DNA of 64,000 bases from Hofstenia miamia (GCA_004352715.1 SCFE01000002.1:2346216-2410215), one strand, 5' to 3'. Counted from the first letter of the stretch, positions 23,876 to 36,424 are shown. Notes: a model not told the origin generated them from the letters alone. Numbers and translations are program-made.

Positions 23876-24723
23876 ACGATCTTTGCGCTATGCCGCACTT
23901 TCTAGAGATTTAATAGTGGATTCGCCAGTGGTTGCGGGTCGACCACTGCAGGCCAACGAGGAAGTGGCCGTTCTCATTAATCCCACCGCCCGGTTATTTG
24001 TGCCTGGTCGTGTAATCACTCAAATTAACCAAGACACATATATTGTAACGCATTCATTTGCAACCAGTAAAGAATCGAAACATATCCAAGATTTGCGTCG
24101 CTTACGGTCTCCTTGGTCCTCTTCATCTCCACAATGTCCTCTTAAGAGGTAGGAAGACATTCCTTACTATTTCTCAGTTCGCCAATTGTTTTAACATGCT
24201 TTTCTATAGTCTAACTTTAAAGAAGATTATTCCATGATATTCAGTACATTTGTTTATAAAAAGCTAAATTTATTTTTATTAAGATTATGTCGAAAGCACA
24301 AATAATTTTGAATTATTTGTTCTGACAACGATTTATAAAATCCCTCCCATATATTATACAATTGCTGCAGCCGTTGGCATATCCAGGGGCATTGTTGAAT
24401 GTCCCTCTTCAATTTTCAATTAATATTAACATATTCTACAAATATTATTTAGAAATTAAAAACTAAAATGGTAGAATGCATTGTAAGTGTTATTTTTTGC
24501 TTTGTTTTCACAGCTTTTGGGTTCCAGCTTTTTAGTTTTTTCCCATAGTTCTGGGCCGGAATAAAGAACCTCTCAATAATATCAAATTGCTATTAATCCC
24601 CTCATTATTTAATCGATTCAAATTCTGCAATCATGTTGGTATAGAATTGATTGCAACCGTCATGTTCATAAATCTAGACCACCATGAAGTTGTTTGCTTA
24701 CCGTTGCCTAATATAGTTTAATT
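23876..24723 (+). repeat. 848 bp direct duplication, copy B (exon copy 23876-24148)
   Basis: Starts right after a single N (23875) and ends at the 1,000-N gap (24724). It repeats all but the first 17 nt of the 22592 exon, so it has the donor but no acceptor. The open frame running into it from 23808 crosses the N and is not real. A boundary on Ns at both sides strongly suggests an assembly artefact and not a duplicated exon. Confidence 0.9.
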
Positions 24724-25723
24724 NNNNNNNNNNNNNNNNNNNNNNNNNNNNNNNNNNNNNNNNNNNNNNNNNNNNNNNNNNNNNNNNNNNNNNNNNNNNN
24801 NNNNNNNNNNNNNNNNNNNNNNNNNNNNNNNNNNNNNNNNNNNNNNNNNNNNNNNNNNNNNNNNNNNNNNNNNNNNNNNNNNNNNNNNNNNNNNNNNNNN
24901 NNNNNNNNNNNNNNNNNNNNNNNNNNNNNNNNNNNNNNNNNNNNNNNNNNNNNNNNNNNNNNNNNNNNNNNNNNNNNNNNNNNNNNNNNNNNNNNNNNNN
25001 NNNNNNNNNNNNNNNNNNNNNNNNNNNNNNNNNNNNNNNNNNNNNNNNNNNNNNNNNNNNNNNNNNNNNNNNNNNNNNNNNNNNNNNNNNNNNNNNNNNN
25101 NNNNNNNNNNNNNNNNNNNNNNNNNNNNNNNNNNNNNNNNNNNNNNNNNNNNNNNNNNNNNNNNNNNNNNNNNNNNNNNNNNNNNNNNNNNNNNNNNNNN
25201 NNNNNNNNNNNNNNNNNNNNNNNNNNNNNNNNNNNNNNNNNNNNNNNNNNNNNNNNNNNNNNNNNNNNNNNNNNNNNNNNNNNNNNNNNNNNNNNNNNNN
25301 NNNNNNNNNNNNNNNNNNNNNNNNNNNNNNNNNNNNNNNNNNNNNNNNNNNNNNNNNNNNNNNNNNNNNNNNNNNNNNNNNNNNNNNNNNNNNNNNNNNN
25401 NNNNNNNNNNNNNNNNNNNNNNNNNNNNNNNNNNNNNNNNNNNNNNNNNNNNNNNNNNNNNNNNNNNNNNNNNNNNNNNNNNNNNNNNNNNNNNNNNNNN
25501 NNNNNNNNNNNNNNNNNNNNNNNNNNNNNNNNNNNNNNNNNNNNNNNNNNNNNNNNNNNNNNNNNNNNNNNNNNNNNNNNNNNNNNNNNNNNNNNNNNNN
25601 NNNNNNNNNNNNNNNNNNNNNNNNNNNNNNNNNNNNNNNNNNNNNNNNNNNNNNNNNNNNNNNNNNNNNNNNNNNNNNNNNNNNNNNNNNNNNNNNNNNN
25701 NNNNNNNNNNNNNNNNNNNNNNN
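24724..25723. other. assembly gap (1,000 N)
   Basis: A round-number run of Ns, probably of unknown true size. It lies in the cic intron after 22881, so an unseen exon could be hidden here. Confidence 1.
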
Positions 25724-28700
25724 AGTAATTATCAAAGAAATCTTATTTTTATTTTCCTAATGTACTCCAGGCTCCATTTTGCACTCATCCGAGGATTTAT
25801 TCCGAATCGAATACTGGGTAATATACGTTTTTTGCTCAATGCACTCATCTGATCCGATTTTCCTTTGTTTCTGAAATATATTATTTTTGATAATTCTTTA
25901 AGTTCTACCCATAGGTTGATATCAAACGAGAATTCTTCTAACAATGTAGTTTCAGAGGTGATCAACTGCCCGCCTCTTTCGGTTTACCTGCCTAAAAGTT
26001 TTTTGGGAATCCTCTTCATTGGGTAAAATAGTGCCTTATCATTTCTATAATTAGATTTGCGAGGATATCTTGTTTTCTTGAGCACAAAAGTTGTTTAATT
26101 TCTCTTGAATTTTATTATTATGCTCTTACCATGACTTCTTGTAATATTGCAGAAATGACTAACGGCGGCTAAACTTAACCCATACTAATCTCTCGAAATA
26201 TTTCATTTTCTAATCGATTCAGGAAGGTATCAGAGCATTATCTTAGTAGGTAAAGTTAGTCTTTGGCATTGGATATACAGTAAAGTTGATTTTAATAACT
26301 ATTCAAATATTTATTTTACAGTGCTGTCACCCTACTTTTGAACAACTCTGAAAAAGTTCTAGTTATATTGTTTTTAAATTGTTTGTTAGAAATGCCAGGA
26401 AATACATTTTATTAGCAAACCTCATTAACTGATTGTAGGTCACCACCAAACCACTAAGTTATTTGAATTTTTAGATTGGTAACTGTCTCGATAATTTTGT
26501 CCTCATCTGTATTAAGATTCCTCCTTTTATATACATTTAGTTCTAACAGTTATTAAATAATTTCGACCCAGCTAATCCGTCAACAAATTCCAGACACGTT
26601 ATATATTGTGAAAATTTCTATTCAACCAATTTTGAATTAATAATGTCGTACTTACATGACATCTAGTAAATAATGCCATACTAAATTAAATGTTGGAAGA
26701 ATAACAGTCGAGTGAAATTTTTCAATAATTATTGCAGAAACTATCCAGAATTGCAATACTGAGGCTAATTACCAACTACAAAACCGAATATAATCGAAAG
26801 CCTTTGTTGGGAGTGCCACCTTTGCGTTTGCAAGGTATGATCCCATTGGGCCTCCCTTAATTTCGCTTACAGATGTAACTTACATTAAGGCAGAGAATTT
26901 TATTATTGGATTTTATTTTATTTGCTATAGTTTCAAGTTGACTAAAACCGTAAAAAAGAACAGTATATGCTACATATTGTAATTTTGTAGTATGCATGTA
27001 AATATTATTAAGCGATTTCATCCAAGATGGTAATGCTCTAACAGTTTGATAATTTTGCCAATTAAGGAAGAGTTTTGCTGGATTTGATCAACAAATGCGA
27101 TAGTCTCGACAAATTTATTTGAAATAACACAATTTTATATCCGCTGTTTGTGGTACGATAGGTTAGTGCGCAAAGCTAAATATTTGTTTAATTAAAATCA
27201 TTTCCACATACATGGTTTACAGAAATCTAGTGAAAGTAATTAGTTCATAATTATAAATATTGGTTTCTATTTTGTGTTATTAAACTATCAGAGCATTCAT
27301 GAATAATTTAAAATTTTTCGTATTTATATAATTTTAAATATTATAATTAAATATTTTACAAAACGCATTCCCACGAATTTGATAAAATAATCGATCATCC
27401 GCGTCGTAAATTGTGCGATCGATCTCTGTGTGTTCTAAAGTCAATTTAGAATTCCAATTTCAATTCTAATAATTTTTTTCAATTCCAAATTCAATTCCCA
27501 CACTCAGGAATTGCTCAATTCCAATTCCGGCAAAACTATCAGTTACCAGTTCCTATAAAGGAATTGAAATCCCTGGTCGTCATTATCAATAAATTGCCAT
27601 CATTTCTCAGAAATACAAATGCCAAGTTTGGTTATCTTTCAAATAATACTCTGTAACATCAATTTATAAAAAAAAAATTGCCAAACGTTCAAAATATTTT
27701 GTGATAACAGCAAAGTTTTGTTAGAAAGCAGAAAATGTGCCGTTCTAGTGTTTGTGAGAAAATACAAGGTAAAATTGTTCGCACAAATTGGACGTTACTC
27801 ATAGTAGCTAGGGCTCGTCCATGTTGGAGAAAAATGTTTCGATCGGGTTTGATAGTTTTCCTCAGATTCGGTCGATTTCCAATTTTTCAAAAAAACAATT
27901 ATATCAAATCTGATTTTTTTTTAATTCCAGCTCTTTGACATGTCAATTTCCTTGCGAAGCCGTTTTTTGTAACGAAATGCCCTGATAGCGAAGCATTTCG
28001 TTTGACTGTATTGCCCACCATTTTTACATTAATCGTACCAGCTTCGGAAATCGATTATTGTTTCATTTTCAGTAGGCTTCCGCAGTTTCGAAATTCTCCA
28101 AGCAATCTGCGATGAGGTGCAACTGCTATTCATTATTTTCAATTTTTGGACGTTTGACCAGCATTGTTTCTGTGATCCCTTGGAGATGACTACTCAAATC
28201 TGATTTTTTGGCCGGTGGAGCTTGATTATCGGATATTATCTATGAAGAATTACAATGCAATGTTTTTCTTCAAAGACACAAGAAGATTTTGCTATTATTA
28301 GCACTGTGAAAAAAATATCAAATTGAGATTCGTATTTTTTTATTGAACCTTATGTAAGAGCTTGTACATTAGCGTAAAAAGTTGGCTTAATATCTAGCAC
28401 TACGTATTACGTAATTTAATTGCCTTCTTACGTAAGACTTTCTACTCTTCACAAAATAGTAATTTTTTACTTTCATTTACTTTGTCACTGTACCATCAGC
28501 GTTTTTTACCAATTTCAAAAATGAATAACCACTTCAATAATTTTTGAAAAGCGCAAAATGAAACTCAATTTACCAGATCTGTTACCTTACAAAGCAATGC
28601 TAGATTTTAGTTTTACTTGAATTCGAAGCGAAAATTTGCCAGATTTAAACCCTTTTGTTATATATTCATTACTAATGTGGCCATGAAGCAACCAATAAAC

Positions 28701-29093
28701 CTGTTACAAATTTATTTAATTCAAAAGTTGAATTTTTGCTAACATTGTTTAAACAGTTCATAACCTTTATTAAATGTTTTCTCATCATAATAGAAAACAT
28801 CAAAATGTATTTGTCACCATAGAAATCTGGTAGAGTATTTTCAGACAACAAGGATTATCATCATTATTTCAACAACTCTACATGGATTATCGTTTAAATC
28901 GGGTGATATTTGGAGGAAAGCTTAATGTGCTTTCCTCATAGAGTGTTTCATATATTAAAATTGACTGATTAGCTTAAGAATACAAAGCAACCATAATATT
29001 TACTAGCATGCATTAGATCTTGAAGTAGGTCAGAGTTGTTAACAACTTCCTTATAATTTCTCTTCAGAATTCCATCACCTGTCAAGTTTTCAA

Positions 29094-29423
29094 GAACCTT
29101 GTAAACAAGCCGAGCCGAACCGAGCTTGAGCAGAGTATTTGATATACAACGAGACTTTTTTAAGCAAAACAAATTCATAATACAGCTTGTGAATTTGATT
29201 ATGCCGATTTTTCTTATTTTTCATTCAATATGCCTTTCTTAAAATATTATTTTAGAAATGTTTAATAATAATAGGAAGAGCTATGTAAAAATTCTGAGAG
29301 CGCAATATTTCTAAAATAATATCAAACTGAAGCGAGCATCATTGAAAGATTTTATGTGGCGAACCGAACTTCCTCAAAATTATAACGAGCCGAGCTTAGA
29401 AATTGCGGTTCGATGACAAGTTT
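29094..29423 (-). mobile_element. hAT-like non-autonomous element, older copy
   Basis: Homologous to the reverse complement of 43044-43427: AAGCCGAGCCGAACCGAGC at one end, GATTATGCCGATTTTTC, TAATAATAGGAAGAGC, TCATTGAAAGATTTTATGTG then GCGAACCGA, and GACAAGT at the other end. The termini are degraded and the GCTCG array is short compared with the 43 kb copy. End positions are approximate. Confidence 0.6.
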
Positions 29424-31418
29424 GTCAAGAATTCCTTTCACTATTGGTAAGTCATGGAAGGACACCGTATTTACAACCAGTAGCTTATATTAGCTTTGAC
29501 TGATAGTTTGCTCCTTCACCACATTTATATTGATTCTCTGGGAGCTTTTGCTTTCATTTTTGTGCTGAACGCTTTACAACTGTACCTTTCTCAATTTTTA
29601 ATCACTTATTGAAAATATTTCTTAGAATTGCCTTTACATAATATAACAATTTGGGACCTAACAATGTTATTATTAATTGATCCCTACTCATAGCACCGAC
29701 AACGATAATCTGCATAATTGCATTAGTAAAGATAAACAACTAATCTTTTCTAAATACTTGCAATACAGTTAAGAAGTATCCAATATATTGTGTCATTAAA
29801 TCACGTATTACTAGAAATACACGTGAATTCACACTTGTGGATATCATATGTGACTAGTTGATGTTAGGCGTAGCAAAATATATGATCTTCGAAGATAGTT
29901 ATATCTCCGTAGAGCAGAATAAGATATCGCAAGTTGTTTTTGTTATAAGCTCAAAACTATTTGAAAAAGTAACATTTCTTAATAAAATGGATTCTTAATC
30001 AACTTTTAACAAGAAATTGTTTCTAAAAGACAAAAAAGGAAAACTTTGGAGAATTGTTTACTCTTCTATATTTTTCTGATAGTTTCTTGATCCCAAAAAA
30101 AATGAATCAGCATATCTTGGATTTATCCAATAGTATGAAATAAAAATTGAATTTCAGTTACAAATGCTATTTCTGTTTATAAAATGTGTAATCTGCGCAT
30201 TGGTCAAGATTTGGAAATATTGCTTCATTGTCATCAATGAGGGAGTCACCCATTTGTCCAATTAGTGTGAATCGAATATTTAGATACGAACTCAGAAATT
30301 ATTGGAAATATTCTATGTTGGATGACCTTGAACGTTTCGCAGACGATACAAAGAATGTTTGTTCAATGAGGAGACACGCAATGAGGCATGCAATTTTGCC
30401 TCTGCAACAGGCAATCGCAAAAACGTTTTCTAATTGGTTTTCCACCTTTACTGTGGTGTTTGAATTTACATAGCAAGACAAAAATACATTATATACGTTT
30501 TTCTGAAATCCCACTCGAATTATTCGATTTATCACTGCCATTTTTTTCAAAAAAATATTACTGCAGAACTGTGATATCTTCAATAAATCCCAAAATTTGC
30601 AATTTTTTGCTATTACATGAAAATATTTGTTATTTCAGGAGTTTCCAATTAAATTCGTAAAACTATAATAATAATCTTTTTTAATGCATTAGCTTCATAA
30701 TATAATAATAAAGCTGCTGATGTTTTCATGTTAGCTTTAGGATGTTCTCATCTAGCTGTATTGCAAAATTTATTTTATGGATACATTTCACAAAAAAAAT
30801 TAAAAGATGAATAATTGCCAAGAATATTTTTTTGGATGTTTTGTAGTGTTTGAATAATTTTGTCATTTTAGTGGCTTAAAATGTAGATTACGAACCATTT
30901 TTAAGACTATGAATTCACTCATCCCGTGCTCTTAATTTCTATTTGGTCTTAACCCTTCACTGCATGATTTTTTCATTTTATTAAAATAAAATATTGGAGA
31001 TAAATTAGAGGCAATAATACACATCCAAATAGAAAAAAATGAAAAATATACAAAATTTATTAAAATAAATGGAAAAATTAAAATGTGCCATATATGGCAC
31101 AACATGGATAAATTAACCAAAATAAATTCATATTATAGAAATAAAATAATATATAACTAAATACAATATTGATATTTCAAAGTTACTCCATGGTCAGGTA
31201 AAATATTAGATAGATATTTTGATTGAACAAAATGTAAAATTTTAAAAAAATTATATTTTACAAAACATTATTCAGTTATATTAAAAAAAATGAAGTAGGT
31301 CTATGGTACATGAGAACATTATAAACAATGACGTTATGAAACAATTAAAAATATATAAAAACCACTCATTATAAACTTTTATAATCATTATGCAAGATTT
31401 GATAAAAATAATTACAAA

Positions 31419-33284
31419 TTAAGAAGAATGAAACAATTTAAAGCAGATTTTGTCCTTGTTTAAACACAATGCGACAGAACACTTAGCACAATGAACAAAT
31501 GACTTTGAAATGCATCCAGGCATTTTGCATCGCTGTCGTTCAGCTCTCCATTCAGGTAGATGGTTATAGCCATCTAGACGAACGTCCTTTACAGGTATGT
31601 GGGCAGTTGGACCATGAAGCTTTTTTTGCTTAAAACCAGATTCTGTGTCCAATGATGGTCGGCCCCTCTTACCGCTAACACGTTTTTGGTCAATTTTACA
31701 TAAGGCTTCGGCGGCCTGAGATTTGAATTCTGAAAGACGCAGCCCGTTGCCGTGCACTTTGCGATATAGCAACCAGGAATTTACCATAGTTGTATCTAAC
31801 ATATGGTAAAATATACGCATATAGAATTTCTTGGATCGCATGATATTTCGATGACGAGAAATATGAGCATCTAACAGATCGACACCACCCATATGTTTGT
31901 TATAACGCTGTATTATCTGAGGGCAATCAACCTGAATTTCTTTTTTTTGTTTTTTATCATAACGTTTAACTGCTCCAAGTGGATTTTGCCCAACAAATGT
32001 CGACAAAAGAGTGACTTGCTTGTTGTCTTTCCACGTGACACAAGAAAGTTCGCAGTCATCAACCATTGCCGTCATTTCGACTGAGTATCCTCTTTCCTCC
32101 TTTTTTAAATCTTTGTCAGAAGGCATTTTGTTGTTTGGAATACGATTTTGGCGAATTGTGCCAAGAGTTAGAATACCTCTTGTTTTTAAATATGTTTCGA
32201 GACCAATCGATGTGTAATAGTTGTCAAAGTAAAGCTTGTGATTTTTGTTGTTTGGAATAATCCTTGATAGCCTTGTAACTACATTAGCAGAAGCACCCAA
32301 ATCAGGTTCATCCGTTAATCTAGCTTGAGGAGTATTCTCCTGCCCCGTGTAGACTTCAAAGTTGTAGTTATAGCCAGAAGCACCACATAAAACAAAGAAT
32401 TTATAACCCCATTTATGTGGCTTTGATGGAAGATACTGTTTCAAAAATGAGCGAGCCTTAGTTGCACAAATTTGCTCATCGATTGATAAACATTCTTCTA
32501 ACACATTTTTTTGAAAGTTTTTTCTCAATTCATCTAATAGAGGGCGAATTTTAAATAATGGATCATGGCCATCATTTCCATACGGAATCAGATTTTCATT
32601 ATTTGAAAAATGGAAAAACTGACGGATTTTTTCAAATCGATTGATTGACATAGTATCCTTTATCATACTGTTTCCCATTGTGTAATTCCAGTAATCTCGA
32701 GAATTTGGCAAGTGATTATATGACATAATTGTTGCAATTCCAAGATACTTTTTAATGTCATCAGCTGTAATATCCAAGGGCTTGCTTGAATCTATTTGGA
32801 CACTATAACGGATTGTTTCTCTTACGATTAAATCCACAATATCTTTAGAAAATAAATAATTAAAAAATTGATATGGTGTTTGAAGAATCTCTATATCATT
32901 TGGCACTTGAGAATCACCAGTAAATTTTATTTCTTCACTCGTTCGAAGAAGACCCTTTTTTTTCCAAATAATATTACGATAATAGTGTTTGCTAGTTGTG
33001 GTTTTGGCCCTTGGACAAACGTTTACGGAGACCACCGAGGAAGTTTCAGATGTACTAGGAGGAGTTTGTGTTGCTAAATTGGTATAATTATCAATCAAAT
33101 CAGGACTGTTTTCTTCATTGTCAGATGAAGATTCATCTGCTGAACTAGAATAAATTATCATAGGTTCATTTAGAGTATCCTCGAAGCTCTCATCAAGATC
33201 CAGCCCATCTTCACTCTCATCTCCTATAAGTGGTGACTCAAGTAGATCGAAAATTTCTTTTGTCGACAGTTTTTTTCTGGACAT
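31419..33284 (-). CDS. piggyBac transposase, intact
   Basis: 621 residues, similar in length to the moth piggyBac transposase (594). I start at 33284 (MSRKKLSTKEIFDLL); the open frame extends to 33470, but those 62 codons run through the element's palindromic repeats and look non-coding. An acidic, Ser-rich N-terminus (residues 1-80) is followed by the DDE_Tnp_1_7 domain, including TMSINRFEKIRQFFHFSNN (211-229). The catalytic triad is visible: D269 in SIDEQ, D354 in LYFDNYYTS, D469 in GGVDLLD. Near the C-terminus an AT-hook-like GKRGRPS (538-544) precedes a cysteine-rich domain with C586, C591, C599, C602, C607 and C614, expected to bind zinc and the element ends. The enzyme would excise and insert the element at TTAA without a footprint. 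No stops or frameshifts; activity is inferred. Confidence 0.93.
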   Translation of the reverse strand: MSRKKLSTKEIFDLLESPLIGDESEDGLDLDESFEDTLNEPMIIYSSSADESSSDNEENSPDLIDNYTNLATQTPPSTSETSSVVSVNVCPRAKTTTSKHYYRNIIWKKKGLLRTSEEIKFTGDSQVPNDIEILQTPYQFFNYLFSKDIVDLIVRETIRYSVQIDSSKPLDITADDIKKYLGIATIMSYNHLPNSRDYWNYTMGNSMIKDTMSINRFEKIRQFFHFSNNENLIPYGNDGHDPLFKIRPLLDELRKNFQKNVLEECLSIDEQICATKARSFLKQYLPSKPHKWGYKFFVLCGASGYNYNFEVYTGQENTPQARLTDEPDLGASANVVTRLSRIIPNNKNHKLYFDNYYTSIGLETYLKTRGILTLGTIRQNRIPNNKMPSDKDLKKEERGYSVEMTAMVDDCELSCVTWKDNKQVTLLSTFVGQNPLGAVKRYDKKQKKEIQVDCPQIIQRYNKHMGGVDLLDAHISRHRNIMRSKKFYMRIFYHMLDTTMVNSWLLYRKVHGNGLRLSEFKSQAAEALCKIDQKRVSGKRGRPSLDTESGFKQKKLHGPTAHIPVKDVRLDGYNHLPEWRAERQRCKMPGCISKSFVHCAKCSVALCLNKDKICFKLFHSS

Positions 33285-33367
33285 TATTTGATTTCTAAAT
33301 AACAGGGACCAATAAAAGTAGAAGAAAAAAGCAATTATCGCATAATAAACAGAGCTCTTATCAAATT

Positions 33368-33787
33368 TGTGCCAATAATGGCACAAATTGTAGAAATAAA
33401 AAATCTGCCTTATTTCCATGTTGTGCCATATCTGGCACAAACCGTTTTCAGCCATGTATAAAGATTTCAATGAAATATTATAATATCGTAATAATAAAAA
33501 TAATTAATTAACATGTTTAGAATATAAAAACAAATTCTTACCCAATAAATCACTTGTTATAAACAAAAACCGAGATCAAAACGAAAATGAAAAACAAAAA
33601 TTGAAAATGTACTCTGACAGCTAATAATATCCGGTCTTACTGAAAATAAAAGTCAACCTAAAGAAAAAAGTAAAACAGAAAACAAATTTACAATGTCCCA
33701 GATCTGGCACAACGTGTGTAAGGGAGTGTTATTTTCTTTTAATGTAACAGTATCGGCGGTTTATGACTATGTGCCATATATGGCACA
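33368..33787. repeat. subterminal palindromes of the piggyBac element
   Basis: Four 18 bp dyads lie in the right end (33368, 33422, 33694, 33770) and one in the left (31084-31101). The sites at 31084 and 33770 are perfect TGTGCCATATATGGCACA; the others vary in the centre or at one arm base. The one at 33770 ends 2 bp before the right terminal repeat. They flank the transposase gene, and two (33368, 33422) lie upstream of its start codon, so they may be transposase-binding sites or part of the promoter. Confidence 0.8.
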
Positions 33788-34282
33788 GTATGCAGTGAAG
33801 GGTTAATATATTTAACAGAGGCTTAATTTTCCTGAACATTTTCACAATCAATCCATTTCAGATTTAATTTTATTTATCAGTTAATTTGTAATTCAAACCA
33901 GATATGAAAAAAATATTTATTCTACTGATTTTAAATCCCAGGTCGAAATCCGATTCCCTGAAGGCGACGTATCTCGGTTTTATGTTTTGTTAAAGGTTAT
34001 TGACTGCTTAACCAAAGGTATTACTCGCAATTTGCAGGCCTGTAGTCAATGAGATGCTTAGAATCTCGTATGATTCCTTTAATCTTTTAATTTTAATTTT
34101 GAATAAAAATATTTGTTCAATAATGACAAAAATAGTTTGGAAAATTATTTCTTATTTTTTTAGTAAACGTTTTTGAATTTTTGCCCTTAAAATGTTACTC
34201 TTCAATATTTCGTTTGTTTCGTACAGTTTCACCTTCCGCATTTACAAAGAATTTTCTCCAAGCTTATTAGAAAATTTGAACA

Positions 34283-34628
34283 TTGTAAGGCATGGACATG
34301 TCTATTGGAGAACATGCTTTAATGCAATGTTGAAAATTTCTATTAAAGCGAATTGCTGTGGCTGAAGTTGATGGAAAAATATAAATTTTTGAAAAATATT
34401 TAAATTTTCTCCATACTTAATGTTCAAGAATTTATTACTTTTTGAGCCCATGAAAGCAACAAAGAACATTGAGTGTTTCTTGATATGTGCAAAGATAATC
34501 CAAACCCATTGAGGCAAGTCAGAGGTCGTTAATAATTTGTGAGATATAAGCGTTTAAAAAAAATTTATATGATCATGAAAAATCTTCAAAAATCCCCGGG
34601 CAGTTCAAAGTTAAGCTGCTGTTTAAAA
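34283..34628 (+). repeat. dispersed repeat R1, copy 2
   Basis: Same family as 916-1325, same orientation. It lacks a roughly 60-90 bp segment near GGAAAGAGGACTCTC present in copy 1. Not coding. Confidence 0.7.
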
Positions 34629-36424
34629 CAGATTTTTTGTAAGCCACCATATTTTAAGTCTATTTATCAATCTAGCATTTTATATTGCTAAATTAGCATT
34701 CCTTAAGTAGAAAGGCTTGCCAATGTCCTGAGTAATTGGGGAAAATTCATTTTTTAACATTTTTGAATATTTCGTTTGCTTATGGGATATGCTATAAAAG
34801 TCCTGCTTCGCCTAAGATATTGTGCCTCTGTACGATTTGAAACGCAGAATTTTAATTCCAGTGCATTATTTTGTTTCATGTTAGTATAGTGTTATATATC
34901 AATGTAATTTGAAGTTAGACTCTAGATGGCGTAATCAAATATAATGTTATGCTTTAGTCACAATCAGTCAGCAACTGAATATTTAGGTATACATTTTTGC
35001 TTGAAGTCGATTTATTTAGACGAATGCAATTGGAAATAGATATTAACATTGACATTTTCAAGTTATAATAGCAACAGATGTTACAGTTTATATGGTATTT
35101 GTTTGTCTCCGAATTTTCATATTCAAGTAATATATTAAAAAATTTGTGGTCAGTAATATTGTGTTGTGACATGGATACACATGGGTCTTAAATGTATGCA
35201 GAGTGGATATTGCTTGTCTGAAAATATATAACGTAGTGTAAAAACTATAAAAAATTTTGACATTTTTTCATTCCAAATGAAAATGAAGTCTAATATTTTC
35301 TTATTTTTAGTTTTTCATCTTTTTGCATCCTGGGCCCGTTGCATTTTTAGCTGAAATGTAGAAAATTCCTGATTGACCTTATATTGATTCAATTAAAACT
35401 TTACTAACTCGTGAAATAAAGATTCTACACTGTAGGATCCATGATAGAAAATTGTTGGAAATTGATGTTGATAGTGTATTTTAGAGATATGCAAAATCAA
35501 CGGGGACCATTTGTAATATGTAAGGTATACATCTTATGTTACAAATATATCCAATCTAAATTATGTCGGCCATAAAAATCTTAGTGATACGACCCAATAT
35601 TGTATTTGAAATAAAAATAATTAATAATGCCATTTTTCTTGGCACCTTTGTTTCCCCTTTTTATCCATTGGCCAACGTTATCTGTTCTGGAGTTATTGTT
35701 TACTCGTAATAAACTCGCACAAGTTCATGGAAGCTTTGTGCAAAATTAAATGATACATGCTACATGCTGAATGTCTCTTTTTAGTAAGTTTTCAACGAAC
35801 CATCATATGTACATCGTTTTAACACAATGCCAGATCAATATTTGTTTTAGTGATTTCTTGATATGGTTCCAGTTGAATGCATAGCTTTTCTTGTAATAAC
35901 AAGCCCACCTTTGCATTAAACCTTTTCAATTTGTTAGAAGGTGATTATTTAGTGCGATATTTGCCATCATATTTTTGTTGATTGCCTTAATGACTTGACT
36001 AGCCAATTTGTTTTTTTCAAGTATAAACTTTCTGTAATGCGTAGGTACTTCATTTGCCATTAAATTCAATTTCTTATTATTAATGATGATCCAGTTTGCT
36101 CGCCTAGACTTATAAAACTATAAAAAAAGTAATTGATTCAATTAATGTAAAATATCAGCGTTATTTGTTTTAACAATGACAATTGCAAAGTATGAAATTT
36201 CACCTAAATTTGATAAAATTTAACAAATTTCTGAATTTTATCACTGAATATATTAGTGCATCGCTCTTTCCCAATATCCAATCAAAATGTGTCTTTCTAC
36301 GGAAGGATGCTTTCATGTTTTTGGTGGAATTACTTGTTAATGTTTATTCTTTTGAGAACTTTGTAGAAGTTTTTGACAATCTGAAATTGCTATGGTCTCC
36401 TCGAATTTAGGTTGATTATTTTAG

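Larger units (their letters stand above)
30953..33802 (-). mobile_element. complete piggyBac-family transposon
   Basis: 2,850 bp with perfect 13 bp terminal inverted repeats, CCCTTCACTGCAT at 30953-30965 and its complement at 33790-33802, each abutted by TTAA (30949-30952 and 33803-33806). It carries one uninterrupted transposase gene on the minus strand. Near its ends it has five copies of an 18 bp palindrome, TGTGCCATATATGGCACA or close variants, at 31084-31101, 33368-33385, 33422-33439, 33694-33711 and 33770-33787. Intact ORF, ends and target duplication mean a recent insertion and possibly a mobile element. It lies antisense in a cic intron. Confidence 0.93.
22882..36424 (+). other. cic: large cic intron
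   Basis: A 13.5 kb intron as assembled, joining exons 22592-22881 and 36425-36746 in matching phase (2+1). It holds the exon-copy artefact, a gap, a hAT-like repeat at 29094-29423, the complete piggyBac element at 30953-33802 and repeat R1 at 34283-34628. Stretches 25724-29093, 29424-30948 and 34629-36410 contain nothing else I can support, apart from an AATTCC-rich low-complexity block at about 27440-27560. Confidence 0.7.

Noticed and set aside
23808-24152. 114-codon frame with a cic exon
   Set aside because: It crosses an N and joins unrelated intron sequence to the duplicated exon copy; an assembly product.
24698-25735. 345-codon frame
   Set aside because: Almost entirely translated Ns.
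26738-26834. Extra cic exon between 22881 and 36425
   Set aside because: With two bases carried over from the previous exon, the frame meets TGA after seven codons, and its end phase does not fit the 36425 exon. The direct 22881-36425 junction is in phase and restores a sensible protein.
27440-27575. hAT element from AATTCC-rich block ending GAATTGAAATCCCTG
   Set aside because: A possible right end, but no matching left end or 8 bp duplication found.
33285-33470. N-terminal extension of the piggyBac transposase
   Set aside because: The 62 extra codons run through two palindromic subterminal repeats and an AT-rich leader; MSRKK at 33284 is the likelier start.
36183-36410. 75-codon frame just before a cic exon
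   Set aside because: No conserved motif; it lies in the AT-rich intron and stops before the acceptor.
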